NCBI GenBank assembly: GCA_024244665.1
Contig: JAAEOI010000290.1
Coordinates: 1-5,405 of the forward strand
Reading direction: 5' to 3'
DNA: 5,405 nt
Source of the DNA: Bacteroidota bacterium
Lineage (GTDB): Bacteria > Bacteroidota > Bacteroidia > Bacteroidales > GCA-2748055
Shown: positions 1-5,405 of the stretch, in pieces
How positions within the stretch are numbered: the first letter of the stretch is position 1
Layout: every line of letters starts with the position of its first letter
Program-made: the position numbers and the translations under genes
The notes under the pieces: model-generated
What the model was told of the DNA's origin: nothing
Database searches by the model: none
What the model saw: the letters and a program-made list of their open reading frames with translations, nothing else

Positions 1-619
1 CCTGGAACAGGCGGCAGCACGGAAAGGGCGGTTCGTTGCATTAACCGTGCTTGCAATAATCCCGTTGGTTGGGATATATTTATTGCCGATTAGCCTGCCC
101 ATATACAAACCCGACCGCATGGTTGAATACGGGCAGAAACAGATTGAGAAGGGAGTTGAAGTCATGTTCAAATGGGAGGATGGAGAGGTTCATGACCTGC
201 CCCAGGATTATGCCGACATGGTGGGATGGGACGAACTGGGAGAGAAGGTGTGGGATTTCTATGATAACCTGGCCGATTCAATTAAACAGGATACATGGAT
301 CTATGGAGAGTTCTATGGCTGTGCCGGGGCAATTGATTATTACCGTCCCGGACCCTCATACCCGGAGGTGTACAGTTTCAATGATGCATTTATGGAGTGG
401 ATTCCCAGGCAGCCTGGAGCGGATCACCTGATCTATGTGGGGTACACTGACCGTCTGCCCCTCTATTTCCAAAAGGTGGAAAAAGTGGGTGAGGTGGAAC
501 ATCCCTTTTTCAGGGAGCGGGGACTCACCATCTACTTCGGAAGTCACGCCACACAGAAGCTATACATGGATTGGGAAGAGAGCTGGCAGATGAGCAAAGG
601 GCGTTTTACGCGAGATTAG
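1..619 (+). CDS. Glycosyltransferase family 39 (ArnT/PMT-like) membrane protein, C-terminal part only
   Basis: The frame is open from the first full codon at base 2, so the gene starts upstream and only about 205 C-terminal residues are here; the GTG at 47 lies inside a membrane helix and is not the real start. The first ~35 residues hold a basic stretch (ARKGR) and a hydrophobic segment ending in LPISLPIY, which I read as the last transmembrane helix. The rest is a soluble domain. The run LPQDYADMVGW, then YGCAGAIDYY, IYVGYTDRL and a closing GLTIYFG matches, from memory, the extracytoplasmic C-terminal domain of bacterial family-39 enzymes, which move sugars from polyprenyl-phosphate donors to acceptors on the outer face of the inner membrane. 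The catalytic N-terminal region is outside the window, so donor and acceptor cannot be inferred. The stop (TAG, 617-619) overlaps the stop of the convergent thioredoxin-like gene. Confidence 0.82.
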   Translation, partial: LEQAAARKGRFVALTVLAIIPLVGIYLLPISLPIYKPDRMVEYGQKQIEKGVEVMFKWEDGEVHDLPQDYADMVGWDELGEKVWDFYDNLADSIKQDTWIYGEFYGCAGAIDYYRPGPSYPEVYSFNDAFMEWIPRQPGADHLIYVGYTDRLPLYFQKVEKVGEVEHPFFRERGLTIYFGSHATQKLYMDWEESWQMSKGRFTRD

Positions 620-2010
620 TTTTCCAGCTTGTTTAAAAAACGATAAAACTGACGGAAGCTGACCGGTCTGGCCAGGATGCGCCTTTCCCTGTCAAGCAAA
701 AAGAGAGAAGGTGTCAGATAGATGTTGTAATCACCCGGGACTTTGCCGTTCCATCCCAGCGGATCGTGGATGGTGATCCAGGGCAGTTCCTGTTCCTCAA
801 TGTACTTCTGCAGTAGAGCTGCTGAACTATCGATGGAGATGGCCACCACCTCCACCCCCCGGGTATTCTCCTCCAGGTACCAGCTCTGCAGGTCTGAGAT
901 CATCTCCCGGCAGTGCTGACAGGTGCTGGCCCAGAACATTACAAGAGTTAAGGAGTCGGGCATTTCGGAAAGGGTATGGTTTTTTCCCAGGATATCTCTG
1001 AATGTAAAATCGGGGGCGGTGGCTCCCACGCTCATGCGTCTATATCCCTCCATTCTTATCTTCACCAGCTCTGCCACATCCGACTCGCAGGACTCGTCAA
1101 GGTAGTGATCGGCAAGGTGGAGCTGCACCTGTTCCATACCCAGGAGTTCAAATCCATCAAGCAAAAATTCAACCACAAAAGAGCGGAGTTCGGGAACAGG
1201 GGCCACATTAACCAAAATCCGGTCAACCGCCTCCATAAACTGTAGCTCCTGCTGCTCCACGGTAAACGTGTCCACCCTGAACAGGGAAAGGTACTCCACC
1301 AGTCTGAATGTATAGACCGGGGCACAAAGAAGGGCAGGATCGTCAATGGGAGCCACATCGAAGAAGAGCCGTTTCAGGCTATCGATGCGTTCATGGTGCG
1401 ACATTGTTCCGGAAACCACCGGGGCACGAAAGGCATTCATAATCCGGGTGGCATATAGCTCCGGGTAAAGCTCCGTCTGCGATTCCATATAAGCTTTCCT
1501 CCCAATCTGCAACTCCTCGTACTGCCTCACCACTGATTCATAACTACTATCCCCCGGCATGGCCGGTGAAAGTCGCCCGTACAGACTGGAAAGCTTCGCC
1601 TCATAATCCAGCTGAAAAGACATGAACTCAAAATAGACCTGGTTCTCAACAGAGTTTTCAAAACCGGGTAAAGGACGGTTTTGATCCAGTGACACATTGA
1701 ATGAAATATCTGTATGGTTGTATATAAACTCCACGAAGCGGTTCTCGCTCCTGATCCCCTGATAAACCTCCGGGTAGATTAGACGGAAAATCCCCGCGGG
1801 TACCTCCTCAGAGAGCAAAAAATGAAATGTTCCGCCACTGTTCTCCACGCTGTCTACGATCCTGAAACGATCCCCGTAATAGGATGCCAGATAGATGCTT
1901 CCCTCCCCGGCATACTCAATACTCCCCTGGACAAGGTAAGGCTGGGCCTGTATACGGCCACAGAGCAGCATCAGTAAAGCTGCAATACCTATAAAATAGC
2001 AGAACCTCAT
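616..2010 (-). CDS. Exported TlpA/ResA-like thiol-disulfide oxidoreductase with DUF4369-type N-terminus
   Basis: A 464-residue protein in three parts. Residues 1-22 form a type I signal peptide with likely cleavage at IQA|QP. Residues ~25-115 are beta-rich and resemble the DUF4369 domain common at the N-terminus of Bacteroidota thioredoxin-like proteins. Residues ~120-325 are a helical, charged linker region resembling the middle of DUF4369/DUF5106-type proteins; this match is weaker. Residues ~328-464 are a thioredoxin fold of the AhpC-TSA/Redoxin type: APDFTFRD opens it, WASTCQHCREM carries the redox pair C364/C367, and P434 in YLTPSLFLLD is the cis-proline. Both cysteines are present, so it should be redox active in the periplasm, probably reducing or exchanging disulfides; the partner is unknown. 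The ATG at 2008-2010 sits directly before the signal peptide and has no evident Shine-Dalgarno. C7 of the hydrophobic core (LLC) is not a good lipobox. The gene is monocistronic as far as can be seen. Confidence 0.9.
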   Translation of the reverse strand: MRFCYFIGIAALLMLLCGRIQAQPYLVQGSIEYAGEGSIYLASYYGDRFRIVDSVENSGGTFHFLLSEEVPAGIFRLIYPEVYQGIRSENRFVEFIYNHTDISFNVSLDQNRPLPGFENSVENQVYFEFMSFQLDYEAKLSSLYGRLSPAMPGDSSYESVVRQYEELQIGRKAYMESQTELYPELYATRIMNAFRAPVVSGTMSHHERIDSLKRLFFDVAPIDDPALLCAPVYTFRLVEYLSLFRVDTFTVEQQELQFMEAVDRILVNVAPVPELRSFVVEFLLDGFELLGMEQVQLHLADHYLDESCESDVAELVKIRMEGYRRMSVGATAPDFTFRDILGKNHTLSEMPDSLTLVMFWASTCQHCREMISDLQSWYLEENTRGVEVVAISIDSSAALLQKYIEEQELPWITIHDPLGWNGKVPGDYNIYLTPSLFLLDRERRILARPVSFRQFYRFLNKLEN

Positions 2011-2072
2011 AAGAGCCGATCAAATCTTCCTGACCCGTGAATCTACTAATTTGAAAGGAATATACTACCTGG

Positions 2073-2084
2073 TTACCCGGGTAA
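2073..2084. promoter_or_regulatory. Perfect 12-bp palindrome TTACCCGGGTAA, candidate operator
   Basis: TTACCCGGGTAA equals its own reverse complement. It is nested in a looser inverted arrangement, GTTAC (2072-2076) facing GTAAC (2089-2093). It lies 63 bases upstream of the minus-strand thioredoxin-like start and just before the plus-strand promoter-like box at 2090, a position that would suit a dimeric repressor or activator. The binding function is inference from symmetry and position; no regulator is encoded in the window. Confidence 0.35.
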
Positions 2085-2325
2085 TACCGTAACTTTACAC
2101 CATGAGTTCAAACAAAAATGAGGGTAGCCTTCCTGGGTTTCCATCATTTAGAAATATAACCAGCCTGACACTAAAAAGAGTATCTTGCAGATAATCAATT
2201 CCCTGGTACTCTCCATGATTGCGGACATGGCTCTTTCTTGAAAGCACCATCAAACAGGGGACAGTGATCAAGGGGATCGGGATCATGAAATTCAAGCTGT
2301 GGAATGAAAAAATCAACAGGCTGAT

Positions 2326-2333
2326 TACCTTTA
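2326..2333 (+). promoter_or_regulatory. Possible Bacteroidota -7 element (TACCTTTA) of the DUF1080 gene
   Basis: TACCTTTA matches the TAnnTTTG consensus at all fixed positions but the last. Transcription would begin near 2339-2341, giving an almost leaderless message from the ATG at 2341, or about 21 untranslated bases before the ATG at 2362. No TTTG -33 box is visible at the expected spacing, so support is weak. Confidence 0.3.
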
Positions 2334-2340
2334 GGCAATT

Positions 2341-3153
2341 ATGAACCAAAACCCTTTAAGAATGAAAACGATTATCGCCTTTACTCTCTGCATGGCCCTC
2401 CTTTCTTCGTGCGGAACACCAACTACAAGAAACCACAGCCAGGCTGAGTCCGAAGAGTGGATACAACTCTTTAACGGGGAGAATCTCGACGGCTGGACCA
2501 TCAAAATATGCAAGCATCCCCTGGGTGAAAACTTTAACTCTACTTTCCGGGTAGAGAAAGGGATGATGGTTACCCGGTACGACCAGTATGAAAGCTTTGA
2601 CGGGGAGTATGGTCACATCTTCTACAAGAATCCCTACTCTCATTATAAACTCCGGGTTGAGTACAGGGTTGTTGGAGAGCAGGTATCCGGGGGACAGGGC
2701 TGGGCCTTTAAAAACAGTGGAGTAATGTTTCACGCCCAGTCGCCCGAATCCATGGGAGTGGATCAGGCTTTCCCAGTCAGCCTGGAAGCCCAGTTTCTGG
2801 GCGGAACCGGCAAAGGTGACAGGCCCACTGGCAACCTGTGCACCCCTGGCACCAACGTGGTCATCGACGGCGAGTTGGTCACCCAACACTGCATTTCATC
2901 CACCTCACCAACCTTTCATGGTGAGGAGTGGGTCACCTTCGAACTGGTGGCATATGGCGACAGTATAATTCATCACCTGGTCAATGGCGATACGGTGCTG
3001 ACCTACTCTGCTCCCGTAGTGGGTGGCGGAAGTATTCCTGAAGACTACGCAGTGGCCGAGGGAACTCCCGTTTCATCGGGATACTTCGCCATCCAGGCAG
3101 AGAGCCATCCGTATGATATCAGGAAGGTGGAACTGCTCAACCTGGGCGACTAA
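2341..3153 (+). CDS. DUF1080-family lipoprotein, putative 3-keto-disaccharide/3-keto-glycoside hydrolase
   Basis: The 270-residue product begins with a lipoprotein signal: hydrophobic core then LSSC, with lipidated C24 (C17 if translation starts at 2362). The ATG at 2362 (MKTIIAFTL) gives a more typical signal peptide and fits a promoter box at 2326; both starts are possible. Residues ~39-268 form one DUF1080 domain (PF06439), a concanavalin-like beta sandwich: WIQLFNGENLDGW opens it, NSGVMFHAQ and PVSLEAQFLGG are the core strands, and the subfamily block RPTGNLCTPGTNVV...TQHCISS follows, with C167 and C184 possibly disulfide bonded. It ends in the usual strand YFAIQAESHPYDIRKVELLNL. Some characterised members cleave glycosides whose sugar was first oxidised at C3, so hydrolysis of 3-keto sugars at the cell envelope is the likely role, by family inference. 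No oxidoreductase of the usual GFO/IDH type is adjacent. Family assignment is strong, substrate unknown. Confidence 0.9.
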   Translation: MNQNPLRMKTIIAFTLCMALLSSCGTPTTRNHSQAESEEWIQLFNGENLDGWTIKICKHPLGENFNSTFRVEKGMMVTRYDQYESFDGEYGHIFYKNPYSHYKLRVEYRVVGEQVSGGQGWAFKNSGVMFHAQSPESMGVDQAFPVSLEAQFLGGTGKGDRPTGNLCTPGTNVVIDGELVTQHCISSTSPTFHGEEWVTFELVAYGDSIIHHLVNGDTVLTYSAPVVGGGSIPEDYAVAEGTPVSSGYFAIQAESHPYDIRKVELLNLGD

Positions 3154-3174
3154 GAGGCAATTCCCTCGAAATAG

Positions 3175-3217
3175 CTCTTACCTTCTGCGCGGTGCAGACG
3201 ACCTGGAAGGTGAAGAG
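3175..3217 (+). terminator. Bulged 11-bp stem-loop downstream of the DUF1080 gene
   Basis: CTCTTACCTTC (3175-3185) pairs with GAAGGT-G-AAGAG (3206-3217): eleven base pairs with G3212 bulged and a 20-base loop. It starts 22 bases after the DUF1080 stop, where a transcript end is expected. There is no T-run directly after the stem (the nearest, TTTTT, is at 3232-3236), so it is not a canonical intrinsic terminator; it may be a terminator of weaker form or a 3'-end stabilising hairpin. Confidence 0.35.
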
Positions 3218-3224
3218 GGCCTGG

Positions 3225-3688
3225 TTACCGGTTTTTGAAAACATTGTTGGAAGCAGTGTGCCGGTTATGATTGTAGCGTGTGGGCCTGCCATAATTCGAC
3301 CTGTTGCCGGCATAATAGCCAGCCGGGTAACCCTGGGAGTAACCGGCCGGACCCCAGTAGCAATGGTATGGTGCCCCCCAGCTCACTGTCATCCAACCAT
3401 AGGACACCCCGAATGAGAACCCGTATCCAGAGCCTCTTCAGCTATCTCCGCCAGCTTCCTGGGTACCTTCTAAGTATACTCCCTGTCAGCAGCATTGTCA
3501 GATTTGCACCAGTGACCTCCCCTGTTAAGGTAGTAAGCACCCTTCTTAATATCCTTCACAACTAAAAAAGGCGTATTGAGCACCCTTTCATAATTGGTCC
3601 TTTCAATCTCCTGGAAAATAGGGTCCCCATCCACAATAATCCCAGAAACTCCTTGCATTTTACAGGGAGTGCAAAGGCCATTTAACAC
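3225..3688 (-). pseudogene. Decayed remnant of a Gly/Tyr/Trp-rich surface-type protein
   Basis: Two minus-strand frames carry successive parts of what looks like one protein. The first (3688 to the TAG at 3470-3472) holds DGDPIFQEIERTNYERVLNT and YYLNRGGHWCKSDNA; past the TAG the same frame continues sensibly as KVPRKLAEIAEE. The second (open from 3437 to the TAA at 3225-3227) reads GYGFSFGVSYGWMTVSWG, then WGPAGYSQGYPAGYYAGN and NNVFKNR. Both blocks recall, in this order, a Bacteroidota protein family I know only as hypothetical: it has a 'DG-P-F--IEGT---YAVNT' repeat, a 'YY---GVWF-S' repeat and a long Tyr/Gly-rich tail ending in Asn/Arg. Intact members have well over a hundred residues between these blocks; here about 10 remain. 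The piece therefore has a lost N-terminus, an in-frame stop, a frame change and probably an internal deletion. Some similarity may continue in a third frame to 3178 (RPSSPSRSSAPRR). Confidence 0.65.
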
Positions 3689-3730
3689 CAGTTTAACACG
3701 CTGAAATAATGCCGCTTACAGAATCTTTCC

Positions 3731-3738
3731 TACCTTTC
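3731..3738 (+). promoter_or_regulatory. Possible -7 element (TACCTTTC) upstream of the FAD oxidase gene
   Basis: TACCTTTC matches TAnnTTT of the Bacteroidota -7 consensus with C in place of the final G. It would give a 5' untranslated region of roughly 55 bases before the ATG at 3799. That leader holds a six-codon frame (3777-3797, MSNTDN) ending one base before the start codon. No TTTG -33 box is seen at normal spacing. Confidence 0.25.
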
Positions 3739-3798
3739 CGTTTCCTCATCCTGGCCTTATTAACAGATACAAACCAATGAGCAATACCGATAACTGAT

Positions 3799-5172
3799 AT
3801 GAATGACAAAGCAGCAGACTTCAGAAAACAAATAGAGGGAAAAGTTCATCTTCCAGGCGAACCGGGATATGATGAATCCAGGACCATCTGGAATGGCATG
3901 TTTGATAAAATACCTGCAATCATCGCCAGGTGTATCAATGCCAACGACATCTCACTGTCGGTTCGTTTTGCCCGGGAGCACGACCTGGTGATCGCCGTAA
4001 AAGGTGGCGGACATAGCTCGACAGGGAATGAGGTTTGCGATGACGGGATGATGATCGACCTTTCACTCATGCAGGATGTTGTTGTGGATCCGGAATCGGG
4101 AACAGTGAAGGCTGGGGGAGGCTGTCTGCTGAGTGCGGTGGATGAGGCAGGCTACAAGCACGGCCTTGCAGTATCGGCAGGTATTGTCTCCAATACCGGG
4201 GTGGGGGGGTTGACACTCGGGGGCGGTTTCGGCTGGATCAGCCGCAAATACGGACTGACCATCGATAACCTGCTTTCAGTTGAACTGGTCACAGCCGATG
4301 GAGATACCGTTCAGGCAAGCCAAAGCAAGAATCCCGATCTTTTCTGGGCTGTCAGGGGTGGTGGTGGAAACTTTGGTATTGTGACCGCCTTTGAGTTCAG
4401 GGCTGCCAGGATAGGCAAAGAAGTTTACAGCGGTCCCATCGTCAAACGGTTCGAAGACCTGAAATCATACATGCAGTTTCACCGGGAGTTTGTAAAGAGA
4501 ATGCCTGACGAAATGACCGTCTGGATGGTGGTTCGGCATGCCCCGCCCCTTCCGTTTATTAATGAAGAGTATCATGGTGAACTGGTTATCCTGATCCCCT
4601 ATGTATGGCTTGGCGATCCTGGTGAGGGGGAGAAACTGATCCAGCCTGTCAGGGACCACGGGGAAACTATCGGGGACGGATCCGGTATGAAGCCGTGGAC
4701 AGCCTGGCAGTCGGCCTTCGACGGACTGGTTGAGTATGGTGCCCGGAACTACTGGAAATCGCACCACCTGACCGATCTGAGCGACGGCTGCATTGATGAG
4801 ATCGGGAAATTTGCAAAGACAATGCCCAGCGAGGAGAGTGAAATCTTCATCCCCCATATGGAGGGAGCCCCGTCGCGCATTGCACCGGAAGCCACTGCCT
4901 TCCCCCACAGGAATACCCCCTTTCTGCTGAATCTTCATACCCGGTGGAGGGATGCTGAAGATGATGAGGGAGCCATTGTATGGGCGAAGGAATTCCACGA
5001 TGCCACCCGCCCTTACAGTCAGGGCGTCTATGTGAACTTCCTCAGCAATGAGGGAGCCGAAAGGGTCAGGGAAGCCTACACCGAAAAAGTCTGGGAAAGG
5101 CTTGTGGAAACCAAACGCAAATGGGACCCGGAGAATATCTTCAGGATGAATCAGAATATATCACCCGAGTAG
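3799..5172 (+). CDS. FAD-linked oxidase, berberine-bridge-enzyme-like (PCMH-type FAD domain)
   Basis: A complete 457-residue flavoprotein without signal peptide, so cytoplasmic. Residues ~35-205 form the FAD_binding_4 / PCMH domain: VIAVKGGGHSSTGN carries H72, the histidine that in this family binds FAD covalently through its 8-alpha carbon; GIVSNTGVGGLTLGGGFGW and the RGGGGNFGIVT loop complete the flavin pocket. Residues ~206-405 are the substrate domain, and ~409-454 the BBE C-terminal domain, from GVYVNFLSNEG to DPENIFRMNQNI. The second flavin-linking cysteine of plant and fungal enzymes is missing: V130 stands there, so FAD should be held by histidine alone, as is common in bacterial members. 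Such enzymes pass electrons to O2 while oxidising alcohols, sugars or amines; the substrate cannot be read from sequence. The length is normal for the family. The start is the only ATG between an upstream in-frame TGA at 3778 and the conserved region. It stands alone, 5' to an AT-rich stretch. Confidence 0.92.
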   Translation: MNDKAADFRKQIEGKVHLPGEPGYDESRTIWNGMFDKIPAIIARCINANDISLSVRFAREHDLVIAVKGGGHSSTGNEVCDDGMMIDLSLMQDVVVDPESGTVKAGGGCLLSAVDEAGYKHGLAVSAGIVSNTGVGGLTLGGGFGWISRKYGLTIDNLLSVELVTADGDTVQASQSKNPDLFWAVRGGGGNFGIVTAFEFRAARIGKEVYSGPIVKRFEDLKSYMQFHREFVKRMPDEMTVWMVVRHAPPLPFINEEYHGELVILIPYVWLGDPGEGEKLIQPVRDHGETIGDGSGMKPWTAWQSAFDGLVEYGARNYWKSHHLTDLSDGCIDEIGKFAKTMPSEESEIFIPHMEGAPSRIAPEATAFPHRNTPFLLNLHTRWRDAEDDEGAIVWAKEFHDATRPYSQGVYVNFLSNEGAERVREAYTEKVWERLVETKRKWDPENIFRMNQNISPE

Positions 5173-5325
5173 CAATAGCCCCTGGTTATACATCTGATAA
5201 TCTTTTGAATTATCGAGATCTTCGCTAAATAAAGAGTGTAGCTTGTTTTTATACAAAGTAGCCGGATCCTCTAGAAGCCTCACCAGAAGTGTATTCGAAA
5301 GAGTAAGAGATCGATCTTTATACAA
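5161..5325 (-). CDS. Unassigned minus-strand frame, possible small protein or gene remnant
   Basis: A frame open from 5364 down to the TGA at 5161-5163 covers most of the stretch behind the FAD oxidase and overlaps its last 12 bases tail to tail. From the only upstream start-like codon, TTG at 5325, it would encode 54 residues rich in Leu, Asp, Lys and Tyr, containing LYKDRSLTLS and, 23 residues later, LYKNKLHSLF. There is no ATG near its 5' end, no recognisable domain, and its third codon positions are AT-rich unlike the neighbouring genes. It may be noncoding, or the C-terminal remnant of a lost gene. Confidence 0.22.
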   Translation of the reverse strand: MYKDRSLTLSNTLLVRLLEDPATLYKNKLHSLFSEDLDNSKDYQMYNQGLLLLG

Positions 5326-5326
5326 A
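5248..5326. repeat. Two copies of TTTATACAAA, 69 bases apart
   Basis: TTTATACAAA occurs at 5248-5257 and 5317-5326. The 69-base offset is a multiple of three, so both copies encode the same LYK tripeptide in the minus-strand frame described here. The repeat is short and AT-rich, so chance is possible. Confidence 0.3.
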
Positions 5327-5346
5327 AAAAGAAGAAAATTGGCCTG

Positions 5347-5405
5347 ATGAAATACCAGTTCTATTCAGAATCGGACCTTGCGAACAATCCGGCAATGGCA
5401 TGTCA
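5347..5405 (+). CDS. Possible start of a plus-strand gene, cut by the window end
   Basis: An ATG at 5347 opens a frame reading MKYQFYSESDLANNPAMAC to the end of the window (19 codons and two bases). It follows an A-rich leader (5324-5338, A runs with GAAGAAAA), which is the usual setting for Bacteroidota starts. The frame is open back to a TAG at 5272 with no other ATG. The visible part is too short to assign a family, and the opposing minus-strand frame argues the other way over its first bases. Confidence 0.35.
   Translation, partial: MKYQFYSESDLANNPAMAC

Larger units (their letters stand above)
2011..2340. other. Divergent intergenic region with only fragmentary reading frames
   Basis: These 330 bases separate the minus-strand thioredoxin-like gene from the plus-strand DUF1080 gene. 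A promoter-like TAACTTTA (2090-2097) is followed at 2102 by a 31-codon plus-strand frame beginning MSSNKNEG and ending in TAA. Further on, other plus frames are open for 28-40 codons without linking up, the last (2219-2344) ending ...NRLITFRQL with its TGA overlapping the ATG at 2341. An 84-codon minus-strand frame (2095-2349) also crosses the region, has a hydrophobic start and would run over the DUF1080 start codon. I recognise none of these as a family. The region could be plain regulatory DNA, a small unrecognised gene, or a decayed gene; the sequence alone does not decide. Confidence 0.5.

Noticed and set aside
1969..2010. Lipoprotein signal in the thioredoxin-like protein (LMLLC)
   Set aside because: The residue before Cys is Leu rather than Gly/Ala/Ser, and a good type I cleavage site (IQA|QP) follows.
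2356..2889. 177-codon minus-strand frame inside the DUF1080 gene
   Set aside because: The plus-strand product has an unmistakable lipoprotein signal and family motifs throughout; the antisense frame is a by-product.
3651..3677. CCTTGCA / TGCAAAGG inverted repeat
   Set aside because: Short, needs a bulge to pair, and lies at the poorly defined 5' edge of the pseudogene; consistent with chance.
4465..4998. 177-codon minus-strand frame inside the FAD oxidase gene
   Set aside because: It lies wholly within a strongly conserved flavoprotein gene on the other strand and its translation has no domain-like features; it is a shadow of the oxidase codons.
2341..5172. A 3-keto-sugar pathway made of the DUF1080 hydrolase and the FAD oxidase
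   Set aside because: The two proteins are predicted in different compartments, the genes are 645 bases apart with a pseudogene between, and known C3 oxidation partners are of other families; no direct support.
5196..5214. GATAAT-loop-ATTATC hairpin after the FAD oxidase as a terminator
   Set aside because: Only six A/T-dominated pairs and no T-run after it; too weak to call.
1..5405. CRISPR array, tRNA, rRNA, transposase or integrase
   Set aside because: No regularly spaced repeats, no cloverleaf or rRNA-like sequence, and no mobile-element protein motifs were seen on either strand.

Overview
The window looks like a piece of a Bacteroidota chromosome, probably a free-living, polysaccharide-using lineage. 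The reasons are a DUF4369-type TlpA-like thioredoxin with a signal peptide ending in 'AQ', a lipoprotein of the DUF1080 / 3-keto-disaccharide hydrolase family, starts without a clear Shine-Dalgarno, and several matches to the TAnnTTT core of the Bacteroidota -7 promoter element. This is inferred from family content; no rRNA or other taxonomic marker is present.

Layout. (i) 1-619, plus strand: the 3' end of a family-39-type membrane glycosyltransferase, holding the last membrane helix and the extracytoplasmic C-terminal domain. (ii) 616-2010, minus strand: a complete exported thioredoxin-like protein with a CQHC active site; its stop codon overlaps the glycosyltransferase stop. (iii) 2011-2340: a divergent intergenic region with a perfect 12-bp palindrome, promoter-like boxes and only broken reading frames. 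(iv) 2341-3153, plus: a DUF1080 lipoprotein. (v) 3154-3798: no intact gene, but an 11-bp stem-loop after the DUF1080 gene and, on the minus strand, a decayed remnant of a Gly/Tyr/Trp-rich cell-surface-type protein with a stop codon, a frame change and an apparent internal deletion. (vi) 3799-5172, plus: a complete cytoplasmic FAD-linked oxidase of the berberine-bridge-enzyme-like group. (vii) 5173-5405: an AT-richer stretch with an in-frame repeat, an unassigned minus-strand frame and the possible start of a plus-strand gene cut by the window end.

The genes do not form one operon: strands alternate, the gaps are large, and a pseudogene separates the two metabolic genes. The lipoprotein hydrolase and the FAD oxidase could both act on carbohydrates, but they are predicted to be in different compartments and nothing in the sequence ties them together. 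I found no CRISPR array, tRNA, rRNA, transposase or defence system. The clearest non-routine signal is the remnant gene at 3225-3688; the rest is ordinary genome with a few sites worth checking.
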